Origin: a virus
DNA: 64,000 bases
Direction: 5' to 3' (one strand)
IMG/VR virus record: IMGVR_UViG_3300035698_012707
Location: 17,343-81,342 of that record
The notes under the pieces: model-generated
What the model was told of the DNA's origin: nothing
Seen by the model: the letters and a program-made list of their open reading frames with translations, nothing else
Databases searched by the model: none
Made by a program: the position numbers and the translations under genes
Part shown: one piece after another, positions 1-7,779 of the stretch
Numbering within the stretch: position 1 is the first letter of the stretch
Layout of the letters: each line of letters begins with the position of its first letter

Positions 1-1
1 T

Positions 2-226
2 ATGTCGTCAAATGAGATAAGTATTATGGTACAAAGATTCTATAAAAATAATCCAGATAAAAGATATTTACCAATAGTAGATGTTGTTTTTGACGGATGT
101 AAATAGAACAATTTAGGTATAAGTTCTTTTATTTGCAAAATAATAGAAGATTATATGAAAAATGGTGTAGAAAGTAATCGAGAGCTGGTTCTTGATTACG
201 CAACATACACCTTGTTAACAAGGTAA
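2..226 (+). pseudogene. 3' end of an unknown gene, interrupted by an in-frame TAG
   Basis: The frame is open from the window edge, reads 34 codons to a TAG at 104-106, and then continues in the same frame for 39 more codons to a TAA at 224-226. Both halves look like ordinary protein (charged, helical), so this is either one gene broken by an amber codon, a readthrough gene, or a short gene followed by chance coding. Other genes in the window end in TAG, so general recoding of TAG is unlikely. It lies just upstream of the ubiquitin-like operon. I do not recognise the product. Confidence 0.35.
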
Positions 227-253
227 GACCCAAAAAACAAAAGGAGGTAGACA

Positions 254-667
254 ATGATTACAGTCAAAGTCGCTCGTTTGGGAAACACAGTGCAGGAAGT
301 TGCACTCAATGAAGGTTCATCCGTTCAGGATGCTCTAACAGCTGCTGATCTCGCAGTAGACGGTGAGGATATTCGTATCAACTCATCAAACTCTAACCTT
401 ACAGATGTAGTACGTAATGGAGACATTATTACTCTTGTACCAAAGGTAAAGGGTGGACAAAAGCTCGTTAAGGTCGCAAGACTAGGTTCAACAGTGGAAG
501 AAGTTGCTGTTCCTAACGACGCTACAATTGAGTATGCTCTTGAAGCAGCCGATGTTGTAGTAGACAACGAAGACATCCGTTTGGATGGCCGCTCTGCAAG
601 TTTATCAGATAGTATTGGCAACGCGTCAATGATCACTATCGTTCCAAAGGTAAAAGGTGGTAAGTAA
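254..667 (+). CDS. tandem ubiquitin-like (beta-grasp) protein with GG termini
   Basis: A 137-residue protein made of two copies of a ~68-residue beta-grasp-like unit. Both copies start with KVARLG-x-TV-x-EVA and end in VPKVKGG. The first copy ends GG at residues 67-68, followed by Q. The second ends GG at 135-136, followed by a single Lys. Terminal di-glycine is the hallmark of ubiquitin, ThiS and MoaD-like proteins that are adenylated or conjugated, and one extra residue would need trimming. A strong AGGAGG site precedes the ATG. The next two genes encode an E2-like protein and a JAMM protease, which supports a Ubl role. An alternative is a sulfur-carrier role. The fold is inferred from pattern, not from a search. 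Confidence 0.75.
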   Translation: MITVKVARLGNTVQEVALNEGSSVQDALTAADLAVDGEDIRINSSNSNLTDVVRNGDIITLVPKVKGGQKLVKVARLGSTVEEVAVPNDATIEYALEAADVVVDNEDIRLDGRSASLSDSIGNASMITIVPKVKGGK

Positions 668-690
668 TATCCCCCCACAGTAAAAAATCC

Positions 691-726
691 GAGGGCGGTA
701 TGTGCAATGCATATCGTCCTCATTTT
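691..726 (+). terminator. hairpin with short T-run between ubl and E2-like genes
   Basis: GAGGGCGGTATG can pair with CATATCGTCCTC across a short loop (with two G-T pairs), followed by ATTTT. It resembles a weak intrinsic terminator or attenuator. It could make the ubiquitin-like protein more abundant than the enzymes downstream. Confidence 0.45.
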
Positions 727-793
727 AAAGGAGTGTGATGCAAACAAAAATACATGTTGTATTAATGTTTTCAATATTTTAAAAGGAGGAGTA

Positions 794-1948
794 ATGAGCG
801 AAAAGAAAAAGTATCAAATAAAATACAGTGGAGATGGTACACCGTCAACAAAGGTGAAATCATCATATGATAAGTTGTTGCAAGAGCTTGCTAATGACTT
901 TGAAATAGACATAGAAGTTGTTACATGTCATGGAAAATATGACTATATACCCGCAGAATTAGACTTTGAAAAGTTCTACATATTTGCACAGTTAGTACCA
1001 GACGTTATAGCTTATAAGGGTAAAAAGTTGTCTAAACTTATGTTGGGCGATAAGGAAGTAACTGTAACTGGTGGTCAAACAGATAGCATGAAAATAGTCG
1101 GAGCTATGCCAAAAGATGCTACAGTTATAAATGATTCAAAAGGTGAAGCCTTAGCAATTGTATACGACGCATCCTTGTACATATTAAATGATTTTATTCA
1201 TTGTCATTCAAAGGATGAATTAGACAATAGTTTAGAAATATTTAAGTATATCGTTAACGAAGCAACTAAAACACCAGAACTATTGAAAGCACTTAAGTAT
1301 GGCACGGAAGAAAAAGGACGTAAGTCTTTAGAAATAGCGTTAAAGAAACAATACAAAGAAAGACTTAAGAAAGAAAAAGTATTACTTGATAGTTCAGAGA
1401 AACTTATAGATAATTATACTCAGGAACTTACAAAAGCAAGTAGAAAAATAATATCTACACAAAATATTATTAAAGCAATTCACAGCAATCTAGAAGATAT
1501 TCCAGAATCTCTTGAAAAGAAATGGAATTCTGCAAAAAAGCTAGAGAGTACACCAATATTTGAATCTGTTAGTTTCCAGAGAAATTCTGTAAAAGCTGTT
1601 ACGACTGAAATATTTGTAACAGAAAAGAAAGTAACATATCAAATGGGAAAATTTGAGATTGTCCTAGAATTCAATGGTAATATAAGAATAATGTCAATGT
1701 GGCCACAAAGAGGACCTTCGCAACAGCATCCTCACGTAAGTGCTGAAGGTCGTCCATGCTGGGGAAACCTCAGTGGAGAGTTACCAAAAAGGATAGCAGA
1801 AAGTGAATTTGACGTTGCATTTGTAGAGATACATACATTTCTATGTCATTATTCACAAGAAGGCGGTCCATATGCTAATATTAATCACTGGCCACAAGCA
1901 ACAGCAAAACAAATAGCTATGCTTAAAGCTGACAAAGTTAGAACGTAA
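794..1948 (+). CDS. prokaryotic E2-like (UBC-fold) conjugating protein
   Basis: 384 residues from the ATG with AAAGGAGGAG upstream; an in-frame ATG at 707 lies in a hairpin and lacks such a site. The C-terminal ~100 residues carry an E2-like core: H312-P-H-V, then G-R-P-C322-W-G-N-L, and a later N-H-W-P near 366. In E2 enzymes the HPN motif precedes the catalytic Cys by about 10 residues, so H312/H314 and C322 match that geometry with HPH in place of HPN. Residues ~170-250 are a lysine-rich coiled coil. The first ~150 residues are unassigned. It sits between the Ubl and JAMM genes. No E1-like gene is visible in the window, so the activating enzyme may be upstream or from the host. Confidence 0.72.
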   Translation: MSEKKKYQIKYSGDGTPSTKVKSSYDKLLQELANDFEIDIEVVTCHGKYDYIPAELDFEKFYIFAQLVPDVIAYKGKKLSKLMLGDKEVTVTGGQTDSMKIVGAMPKDATVINDSKGEALAIVYDASLYILNDFIHCHSKDELDNSLEIFKYIVNEATKTPELLKALKYGTEEKGRKSLEIALKKQYKERLKKEKVLLDSSEKLIDNYTQELTKASRKIISTQNIIKAIHSNLEDIPESLEKKWNSAKKLESTPIFESVSFQRNSVKAVTTEIFVTEKKVTYQMGKFEIVLEFNGNIRIMSMWPQRGPSQQHPHVSAEGRPCWGNLSGELPKRIAESEFDVAFVEIHTFLCHYSQEGGPYANINHWPQATAKQIAMLKADKVRT

Positions 1949-1958
1949 GGGGGAAGTA

Positions 1959-2939
1959 ATGGGAGAAATAACTACAAAAACAAAGTTCCAAGCTCTATAT
2001 ATTGACCCAGAATGTAAGAAAAAATTACAATACTGGGCAGATGCAGCCGTTGGAGAAGTTAGTGGTCTTGGTCTTGTAGACAATGAAGACGGAAGAATGG
2101 TGGTAAGAGAGGTCTACATCTTAGAACAGGAATGTTCAGGAGCAGACACAGAGCTTGATCCAGAGGCTATATCTAAGCTTATGATGGAAATTTTGCAAGC
2201 TGATAAAGATCCAGCCAAGTTAAAGTTCTGGTGGCATAGTCATGTTAATATGGGTTGTTTTTGGAGTGGAACTGATGATGAATGTGCTGAAACGTTAAGC
2301 AAAGAATTTGCATTCAGTACCGTAGTCAACAAGAAAGGCGAATCTAAAACAAGGCTTGATTTATATGAGCCGTTTAGAATAACTGTAGACAATATTCGTC
2401 TTATCGAGATAACTGCAGAAGATGAAAATCTTAAAAAACAATGCGAACAAGACGTAAAAGAAAAAGTAAAAACAAAATCATGGACAAGAAATTATAATCA
2501 ACATAATAATGGAAAAGGATACTATGATCAGAAAAAGTGGGATAACTTTGGAAGGTGTGGAAGCCCATATGAGGATCCATATGATTATGCTGAAACATCC
2601 AAAGTAAAGTTAAAAGACGACATAGTTGAAGACATTAAACTTCTTAGTGATCTTATATTTGATAACGGATTTTCAGCCATTGCGTTGAATAGCTTTATTT
2701 ATGATATAACAAATCAGGCCATAGAGAAGATATATGGTGATAAAGCAGAATGTAAGGATGGAATAGGAACATATTCCGAAAATGAAAAACTTTGTAAAAA
2801 ATGCAAGATATCAAAACAGTGTGAATTGTTGACAGATAAACTAAAGGAGCCATTGGATGAAAATGATACTTGTAGCGAACATAATAAGGAAGACATTTCC
2901 GAAGATAGTGTTGAAGTTATCGTCGATCCTGATAATTGA
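1959..2939 (+). CDS. JAMM/MPN (JAB) metalloprotease, deubiquitinase-like
   Basis: 326 residues. The JAMM zinc-protease signature is complete: E33 in GEVSGLGLV, then H93-S-H95-x7-S103-x2-D106. These are the zinc ligands and catalytic Glu of Rpn11/CSN5/RadC-like JAB proteases, which remove ubiquitin-like proteins or trim their C-termini. The N-terminal ~150 residues form the JAB domain. The C-terminal half is charged and has a Cys cluster (C-x2-C-x4-C near 277-284), possibly zinc binding. The gene starts 10 bp after the E2-like gene with a GGGGGAAG site. The single Lys after the Ubl GG and the internal GG-Q are obvious candidate cleavage sites. That link is inference. Confidence 0.85.
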   Translation: MGEITTKTKFQALYIDPECKKKLQYWADAAVGEVSGLGLVDNEDGRMVVREVYILEQECSGADTELDPEAISKLMMEILQADKDPAKLKFWWHSHVNMGCFWSGTDDECAETLSKEFAFSTVVNKKGESKTRLDLYEPFRITVDNIRLIEITAEDENLKKQCEQDVKEKVKTKSWTRNYNQHNNGKGYYDQKKWDNFGRCGSPYEDPYDYAETSKVKLKDDIVEDIKLLSDLIFDNGFSAIALNSFIYDITNQAIEKIYGDKAECKDGIGTYSENEKLCKKCKISKQCELLTDKLKEPLDENDTCSEHNKEDISEDSVEVIVDPDN

Positions 2940-2997
2940 GGGTCTTTTTTTAGCAATAGATAAATATTTATTTCAACGGTTACGTAAGGAGCCAGAA

Positions 2998-3279
2998 ATG
3001 ACAAAGAAAACAGAAAAAAATGAAAACGTATATTGTCAAATATGTTACTTGCAAAGTGACAATAGTCCAGATGTAAAGTTTCATTTATATGAAGAGGGTA
3101 CATTTTCATATCCAACCGAAATGCATATATGTCAAAAATGCTTAGACTGGGTAAATTTTATGAGAAAAATGGCATCTGAACAAGCAAAGTTTCCAGAAAA
3201 GGATTCATTTGAGAATTCTAATTGGTGGTGGCAACCTAAAAAAGAGGGTCATTCTGCAGCCGAAATGTGTGTAAAATAG
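2998..3279 (+). CDS. small zinc-binding protein of the Ubl operon
   Basis: 93 residues with two C-x2-C pairs (YCQIC and ICQKC) about 27 residues apart, a treble-clef or zinc-ribbon arrangement, and a tryptophan-rich stretch (NWWWQ) near the C-terminus. The start at 2998 has AAGGAG upstream; a longer frame starting at 2857 overlaps the JAMM gene and is unlikely. It is the last gene before a new promoter at 3281, so it probably belongs to the Ubl operon. An E3-like or adaptor role is only a guess. It has four Cys, fewer than a binuclear RING needs. Confidence 0.6.
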   Translation: MTKKTEKNENVYCQICYLQSDNSPDVKFHLYEEGTFSYPTEMHICQKCLDWVNFMRKMASEQAKFPEKDSFENSNWWWQPKKEGHSAAEMCVK

Positions 3280-3280
3280 G

Positions 3281-3309
3281 TTGAAAAAAAAATCCGTTTA
3301 TGGTATAAT
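3281..3309 (+). promoter_or_regulatory. sigma-70-type promoter
   Basis: TTGAAA (3281-3286), exactly 17 nt, then TATAAT (3304-3309). It starts directly after the stop of the preceding zinc protein and would drive the genes from 3336 onward. Confidence 0.8.
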
Positions 3310-3335
3310 ATTAATATAACCGGAGGAGGAATTTC

Positions 3336-3527
3336 ATGGTTAAAAGACCAAAAGAAAAGGTAGTTGGATGCGGAACATGTTTGTTTCGTGGAGGAGAACC
3401 TTATACAGATGAAACGTTAGATAAGGTTGAGAGAGTTTATTGCAAAGCTAGGAAGGTTGCAGTTGATGTCGAAATAATGAACAAGTTTTGCGACCACTTT
3501 CAGGTCAAACCGCAGGAGACGGAATGA
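3336..3527 (+). CDS. small Cys-rich protein
   Basis: 63 residues, ATG preceded by CGGAGGAGG. It has C-G-T-C, a further Cys and a final C-D-H, giving a possible zinc site. First gene after the promoter at 3281. Its stop overlaps the start of the endonuclease VII-like gene (ATGA). Function unknown. Confidence 0.65.
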   Translation: MVKRPKEKVVGCGTCLFRGGEPYTDETLDKVERVYCKARKVAVDVEIMNKFCDHFQVKPQETE

Positions 3528-4198
3528 TAAAAGAATGTAAAAAATGTGGAGAAAATAAATCTCTTGACAGTTTTTACGTAGATAATTCGAAAAAAAACAA
3601 TATTTCGTCTTATTGTAAACTATGTGTGTTAGAGAAGCAAAAAACATATTATCACTATAAAAAAGGTAATATTGTGTTAAAAGAAAAAAGATGTAGTACC
3701 TGTGGTATTACAAAAAATACAACAGAGTTTCCAAAGAAAGCTAACGGAAAGTATGGAGTAGCATCAATTTGTCTTGTATGTCAGAGAAACTGGATGTCAG
3801 AATATTACAAGACTCCGGGCGCTAAGATTAAACAAAGAACAAGAGATGCCAAGAAGTTCTTAAAAAACATAGAATCATTATCAGAAAAAGAAAAAAGACG
3901 TAGATATAATAAAAATTTAAGCCTTAAACATCTTTATGGAATAACTTTATCTGAGTATGAGGGTATGTTAATAGAACAAAAGTTTAAATGTGCTATTTGT
4001 GGCACCAAAGTATCAGAGATACCATATAATGATCACTCAACTAAGAGAAAAGACACCTTATACGTAGACCATAATCACAAAACTGGTGAAATACGAGGTC
4101 TATTATGTGGCTCATGTAACGGCGGAATTGGGCAGCTTGGAGATAGCATATCAATACTTAGAAAAGCTATAAAATATTTAAGGAGAAATACATGTTGA
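3524..4198 (+). CDS. recombination endonuclease VII-like nuclease
   Basis: 224 residues; the start at 3524 overlaps the previous stop as ATGA. The C-terminal half has the endonuclease VII (T4 gp49 family) signature: CAICG, then Y-V-D-H-N-H-K-T-G-E-I-R-G-L-L-C, then CNGGIGQ and a trailing helix. This family resolves Holliday junctions and branched DNA, or acts as a homing nuclease. The N-terminal half carries two copies of a C-x2-C-x3-K-x4-F ... C-x2-C zinc module (residues ~4-34 and ~57-90). A similar module occurs in the HNH protein at 57358-58017, suggesting mobile nucleases with interchangeable domains. Confidence 0.85.
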   Translation: MIKECKKCGENKSLDSFYVDNSKKNNISSYCKLCVLEKQKTYYHYKKGNIVLKEKRCSTCGITKNTTEFPKKANGKYGVASICLVCQRNWMSEYYKTPGAKIKQRTRDAKKFLKNIESLSEKEKRRRYNKNLSLKHLYGITLSEYEGMLIEQKFKCAICGTKVSEIPYNDHSTKRKDTLYVDHNHKTGEIRGLLCGSCNGGIGQLGDSISILRKAIKYLRRNTC

Positions 4199-4755
4199 AG
4201 GACACGAACACTGTAAATGTGTCAGGTAAGATATTCTGGTCAAAGCTAGACAAAAAAGAGAAGTTTTCTATGTTACGACTTGGAGTCGACATAGGGGAAG
4301 GACGCTATAATAGGGTTTTTGTTACTATTTCTAATCCACATGAAAAATCTTACAAATTTGTTAAGAATGATAACCAGGTTATTATCTTTGGCGGATGGTT
4401 AGATGTGTGGAAAAAGAATGATGGTGAGTTAGAGCTTCAATTGAAGGCTTATGATTCTAACGCTCAGTTTTATGTGCCGGAAAAGGTAATACCACACTTA
4501 AATGAGGTTACTATATACGGTAATGTCACTAATTTTAGCGATGGTGAAGCAATAATAGACTGTATAGGTGGTAAAAACCCAAAAACTGGTGAATATACAC
4601 ATAGAACAATACCCATTCAAGTCGGAGACGAACTAGGTGACATTAGTAATAAGAAAATTATGATTAGAGGAACTCTTGGAACAGAGGAAATCGACGAAAA
4701 GAAATCAAAACTAAAGGTTTTTGTTGATTACGATAGAATTAACATATTAGGATAA
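4192..4755 (+). CDS. unknown protein, possible tandem OB-fold
   Basis: 187 residues, overlapping the end of the previous gene by 7 bp. It opens with V-N-V-S-G-K-I-F and has a second similar strand pattern starting E-V-T-I-Y-G-N-V near residue 108, each followed by alternating strands, which suggests two beta-barrel (OB-like) units. A single-stranded DNA-binding role is conceivable but not shown. Confidence 0.6.
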   Translation: MLKDTNTVNVSGKIFWSKLDKKEKFSMLRLGVDIGEGRYNRVFVTISNPHEKSYKFVKNDNQVIIFGGWLDVWKKNDGELELQLKAYDSNAQFYVPEKVIPHLNEVTIYGNVTNFSDGEAIIDCIGGKNPKTGEYTHRTIPIQVGDELGDISNKKIMIRGTLGTEEIDEKKSKLKVFVDYDRINILG

Positions 4756-4757
4756 TT

Positions 4758-5162
4758 ATGAGACTTGAATCAAAAACAAAAATAGGCGATGGAACGGTAG
4801 ATAGAATAATCTATGATGATATTTATGGTGCTAGTGAATTTTTTGAGCCTAAGATATGGATAGACACTTGGTCTAAAGATAAATTTTGGCTAAAAACAGC
4901 AGCAGGAGAAAAAATATCAGTTTCTAAGTTAGAATTAAAGCAATTGAACTTTAAAATAATAACTAGAAACGTAGGAACGCGGTCTAATAGGCTCTACAAG
5001 CATTTTATGACAGTAAATAGTCCAAGAAAAGCTTCAGAGAGAATACCACTACTTAGTATCGCAAGAAAACTTAATAAAGTATGGAAAAGGAGTATTAATG
5101 TCGAAGAACAATACAGACGAAGGTATCAATATGGATTCAGATTCTGGAATCCCGAAAAGTGA
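4758..5162 (+). CDS. hypothetical protein
   Basis: 134 residues, basic C-terminal third, no recognised motif. It starts 2 bp after the previous stop without a strong ribosome site, suggesting coupled translation. Its 3' end overlaps the next gene by 65 bp. Confidence 0.55.
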   Translation: MRLESKTKIGDGTVDRIIYDDIYGASEFFEPKIWIDTWSKDKFWLKTAAGEKISVSKLELKQLNFKIITRNVGTRSNRLYKHFMTVNSPRKASERIPLLSIARKLNKVWKRSINVEEQYRRRYQYGFRFWNPEK

Positions 5163-5502
5163 GAACTTAACAACAGATCAAAAGTTAGAGAATTTAGCTA
5201 GGAATTTATTTATATTACTTAAGAAGCAAGATGATATTAGCTTGGCTTTAGACAATGTATATATACAAGTAGCAACTCTGATAGAAATTCTCGCAGAACA
5301 TGAAAACATACTTAACCCTGATTTATGGGAAAAGAAGTTAAAAGAAGTAACAAAAAATATAAAAGACACCATGGAGGCAATGGAGAATGAAGCAGCAAAT
5401 GCTGGACAAGATAATGTCACAAATCCCGACGGGGCAGATGCGTCACAGGGAAGTGGAAAAATTATTACTCAAGATCATACAATCATTATACCAGGTCAGT
5501 AA
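5098..5502 (+). CDS. acidic helical hypothetical protein
   Basis: 134 residues; AAAAGGAG precedes the ATG. Mostly helical and acidic with a Gly/Asn/Asp-rich tail. It overlaps both neighbours (65 and 116 bp), unusually long overlaps even here. No function recognised. Confidence 0.6.
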   Translation: MSKNNTDEGINMDSDSGIPKSENLTTDQKLENLARNLFILLKKQDDISLALDNVYIQVATLIEILAEHENILNPDLWEKKLKEVTKNIKDTMEAMENEAANAGQDNVTNPDGADASQGSGKIITQDHTIIIPGQ

Positions 5503-5677
5503 AGAAGAAGGATATGCTTGGAGTGGTAATTTAATTGATGTCGGAGGAAGAATTGGTCTTTTAACCGAAACAGGGGAAATTGTAGAACTTGACTCTGTAC
5601 TTCCAAAAGGAGAAACCGGAAGGTTTATGCTGATATGGACACAAGATGATAGTGAAAAACTTAAAAGAGAAGTATAA
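5387..5677 (+). CDS. hypothetical protein
   Basis: 96 residues. The ATG at 5387 has GGAGG 9 nt upstream but overlaps the preceding gene by 116 bp; an ATG at 5438 is an alternative start. The C-terminal part (YAWSGNLIDVGGRIG, then an acidic loop and RFMLIWTQ) looks like a small beta domain. No function recognised. Confidence 0.5.
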   Translation: MKQQMLDKIMSQIPTGQMRHREVEKLLLKIIQSLYQVSKEEGYAWSGNLIDVGGRIGLLTETGEIVELDSVLPKGETGRFMLIWTQDDSEKLKREV

Positions 5678-6248
5678 TACATGCAATACGTGTGATAAAT
5701 GTATAAATGATTGCAAAGTATTTGGTTATGGAAATACAAACGCAGATTTAATGATAATAGGAGAGAGCCCCGGAAAAGATGAAGCAGAAGCTGGTGTTCC
5801 ATTTATTGGTCAGGCAGGTCAGCTGCTTGATAAAATATTAGCAGCAATAAACATAAAACGTGAAGATGTTTATTTTTCGAATACCATTCTATGTAGAACA
5901 AACGAAAAGGATCGAACCCCATCTTGGGATGAGATACAAAATTGTGCTGAAAGGTTGGACGAGGAGATAAATATCGTAAAACCTAACGTTATACTAATGG
6001 TCGGCAGCCAAAGCTTAAAGCGCTTTTTTGGCAAAGATTCCAAGGTGACTGAATGTCATGGGCGATGGTTTCTTGACTTCAAGCCTCCTTACGCACGATA
6101 CTTTTCGATAATGCATCCTTCTTGGGCTCTCCATAGTTCTACCCCTGGAGAGTTAAAGGCAAAGAAAAGAACTCTATGGGAAGATATTAAGCGTTTTTCT
6201 AACGATTTAGAAGTAGTTAACTTTGAACTAAGGAGAGAAAATGTATAG
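5646..6248 (+). CDS. uracil-DNA glycosylase, family 4 (Fe-S)
   Basis: 200 residues. It removes uracil from DNA by cleaving the N-glycosidic bond. The family 4/5 motif GESPGKDEAEAG-x-PFIGQAGQ is clear, as is a C-terminal HPSWALH motif. Cys near residues 13 and 16, plus C83 and C100 (16 residues apart), match the 4Fe-4S cluster ligands of family 4 enzymes. It overlaps both neighbours. In a phage with its own ThyX and nucleotide enzymes it would keep uracil out of viral DNA. Confidence 0.9.
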   Translation: MIVKNLKEKYNTCNTCDKCINDCKVFGYGNTNADLMIIGESPGKDEAEAGVPFIGQAGQLLDKILAAINIKREDVYFSNTILCRTNEKDRTPSWDEIQNCAERLDEEINIVKPNVILMVGSQSLKRFFGKDSKVTECHGRWFLDFKPPYARYFSIMHPSWALHSSTPGELKAKKRTLWEDIKRFSNDLEVVNFELRRENV

Positions 6249-6696
6249 AGCAGGAGAGATAGTAACTTTAAATGTTGATAAGACAGAAGGAGCAGGAGAG
6301 AACTCTCTCAATGTGTCAGCAGGAATAACTGGAATGGTATTGAGCTATAGCAGAGCAAGCGGTTCATCAGATTATTCATATATAGTTGATTTTGGCCCGG
6401 AGGGTCAATGGAACTGTTATCATAATGAATTAGATGGATTAACACCTCATCAAGAATATGAAGAAGTATATGATGAAGACGAAGAAGAAGAAGAAGAAGA
6501 AGAAGACAACGAAGAAGTTGACATGCCTTCTCCGCGTGCAGAAGCTGCTGAAATTGACTGGGAAGCACCACCACCAGCGCCAGGATGGGACAATCCGCAA
6601 CCAAAAGCAAAAAAGAAAGTATCCTTTGAAGAGGATCTTAAAAGAATGATGAAAGATGCAGAGAAAAAGGAGAAAGCAAACAATGCCCCGTTTTAA
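6241..6696 (+). CDS. acidic-tract hypothetical protein
   Basis: 151 residues. The first ~75 look like a small beta-barrel (G-E-I-V-T-L opening), followed by a run of Glu/Asp around residues 78-92, a Pro-rich linker and a lysine-rich tail. The GAA/GAG repeat that encodes the acidic run creates long spurious frames on the other strand. Start overlaps the glycosylase gene by 8 bp with AAGGAGAG upstream. Confidence 0.65.
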   Translation: MYRAGEIVTLNVDKTEGAGENSLNVSAGITGMVLSYSRASGSSDYSYIVDFGPEGQWNCYHNELDGLTPHQEYEEVYDEDEEEEEEEEDNEEVDMPSPRAEAAEIDWEAPPPAPGWDNPQPKAKKKVSFEEDLKRMMKDAEKKEKANNAPF

Positions 6697-6898
6697 CAAA
6701 TCAAAAATGAAACACACAGTAAATGATCTAAAAACTGACGTAGAATCAGGAGAATTAACCTCTCCATCATGGTTATGGATATTAGCAGGAGGATGTTTAG
6801 GATTACTTGTATCTTGTATAGATTTTACAAAAAAGAACACAAAACCAATATTGGCTAAATTTAATAGGTCAAATAAACATGTGGGAGGAAATAAATGA
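6683..6898 (+). CDS. small single-pass membrane protein
   Basis: 71 residues, ATG at 6683 with AAGGAG upstream. One hydrophobic segment (WLWILAGGCLGLLVSCI) in the middle, with charged flanks. Overlaps the SSB gene start by ATGA. Function unknown. Confidence 0.6.
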   Translation: MPRFNKSKMKHTVNDLKTDVESGELTSPSWLWILAGGCLGLLVSCIDFTKKNTKPILAKFNRSNKHVGGNK

Positions 6899-7344
6899 GT
6901 ATAAGAATTACTGGCATTGGTACGCTTACTAGAGATGCTGAAATGAACAAAACTGCAAAAGGTGCATGGGTCAAGTTTGGCTTAGCAACAAAAAGAAAGA
7001 ATACACCAGAAGGAATGCAAGATGTTGATTTCTTTGAAGCAAACTATTTCTTGAAAAACCCAGAATCTACTTTAATGAACTATCTTAAAAAAGGTACTAG
7101 TATATACATAGATAATGGAGAAATGCGTGCAGACCAATACGAAAAAGATGGTCAAAAAAGAACTATGAATAAAGTAATGATATTCGCGTTTGACTTGCTA
7201 AGCACTAATGCAAGCAGAAAAGCAGATAGAGAAGCAAACAAAGAAGAAAAAGCTGCTCCACTAGGTGCTCCACAGAAAAAAGAGCCACCTTTAACAGTTC
7301 AAGAAGATGCAGATGAAAACTATCCAGATGAAGTACCATTCTAA
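6895..7344 (+). CDS. ssb: single-stranded DNA-binding protein (SSB)
   Basis: 149 residues, close to bacterial SSB length. N-terminal OB-fold pattern (ITGIGTLTRDAE, V-K-F-G-L-A-T), then a Pro/Ala/Glu linker and the diagnostic acidic tail ending DEVPF, the peptide by which SSB recruits partner enzymes. It coats single-stranded DNA in replication and recombination with the RecA-like protein and primase-helicase encoded elsewhere here. GGAGG precedes the ATG. Confidence 0.93.
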   Translation: MSIRITGIGTLTRDAEMNKTAKGAWVKFGLATKRKNTPEGMQDVDFFEANYFLKNPESTLMNYLKKGTSIYIDNGEMRADQYEKDGQKRTMNKVMIFAFDLLSTNASRKADREANKEEKAAPLGAPQKKEPPLTVQEDADENYPDEVPF

Positions 7345-7371
7345 CAGTATCACAGTGTGTAAGGAGATTAA

Positions 7372-7779
7372 ATGTTTCACGCATCAGAAGAAAACAGATT
7401 GTATAATTTTACAAAAGGAACTCAAACAGACATAGACTTAAAATCAGGGAAAGATGCTGTAGATTTAAACATATTCCTAGATGATGTTAGCGAATGGATG
7501 GAGAAACACAAAGATGTTATAGTTGATAAATATCTTCCATTCTCATGTCTGGCTGTTGGGTTAGTGCCCTCTTATGCAAGTGCCTTTGTTTATGGTTGTT
7601 TTGTCGGCCGAGCTATGGAAAAGAAAAACATAATTGTCGAAGCAAAAAATGGTCCAATAGACCAAAAAAACATGACTAAGCAAATAAAAAACGATATAGA
7701 AAATCAAATGGGATGGTTAGAGGACGTTCTTAAGCATATAGAGAAAAGAGAAAAAGAGGATGATGTAAAAGATGACTAG
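7372..7779 (+). CDS. hypothetical protein with hydrophobic core
   Basis: 135 residues; AAGGAG upstream. Central hydrophobic stretch (PFSCLAVGLVPSYASAFVYG) between charged helices. The next gene product has a similar layout (hydrophobic segment, then E-M or A-M-E), so the two may be diverged paralogs. No function recognised. Confidence 0.6.
   Translation: MFHASEENRLYNFTKGTQTDIDLKSGKDAVDLNIFLDDVSEWMEKHKDVIVDKYLPFSCLAVGLVPSYASAFVYGCFVGRAMEKKNIIVEAKNGPIDQKNMTKQIKNDIENQMGWLEDVLKHIEKREKEDDVKDD

Noticed and set aside
2-226. Genome-wide recoding of TAG
   Set aside because: Several well-supported genes end in TAG followed by sensible new starts (for example near 31600 and 24654), so TAG is a normal stop here.
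707-793. Longer N-terminus for the E2-like protein
   Set aside because: The upstream ATG lies inside a hairpin and lacks a ribosome site; ATG 794 has AAAGGAGGAG.
6308-6840. Several minus-strand ORFs opposite the acidic-tract gene
   Set aside because: They arise from the GAA/GAG repeat read backwards (poly-Ser, Phe or Leu) and have no ribosome sites.
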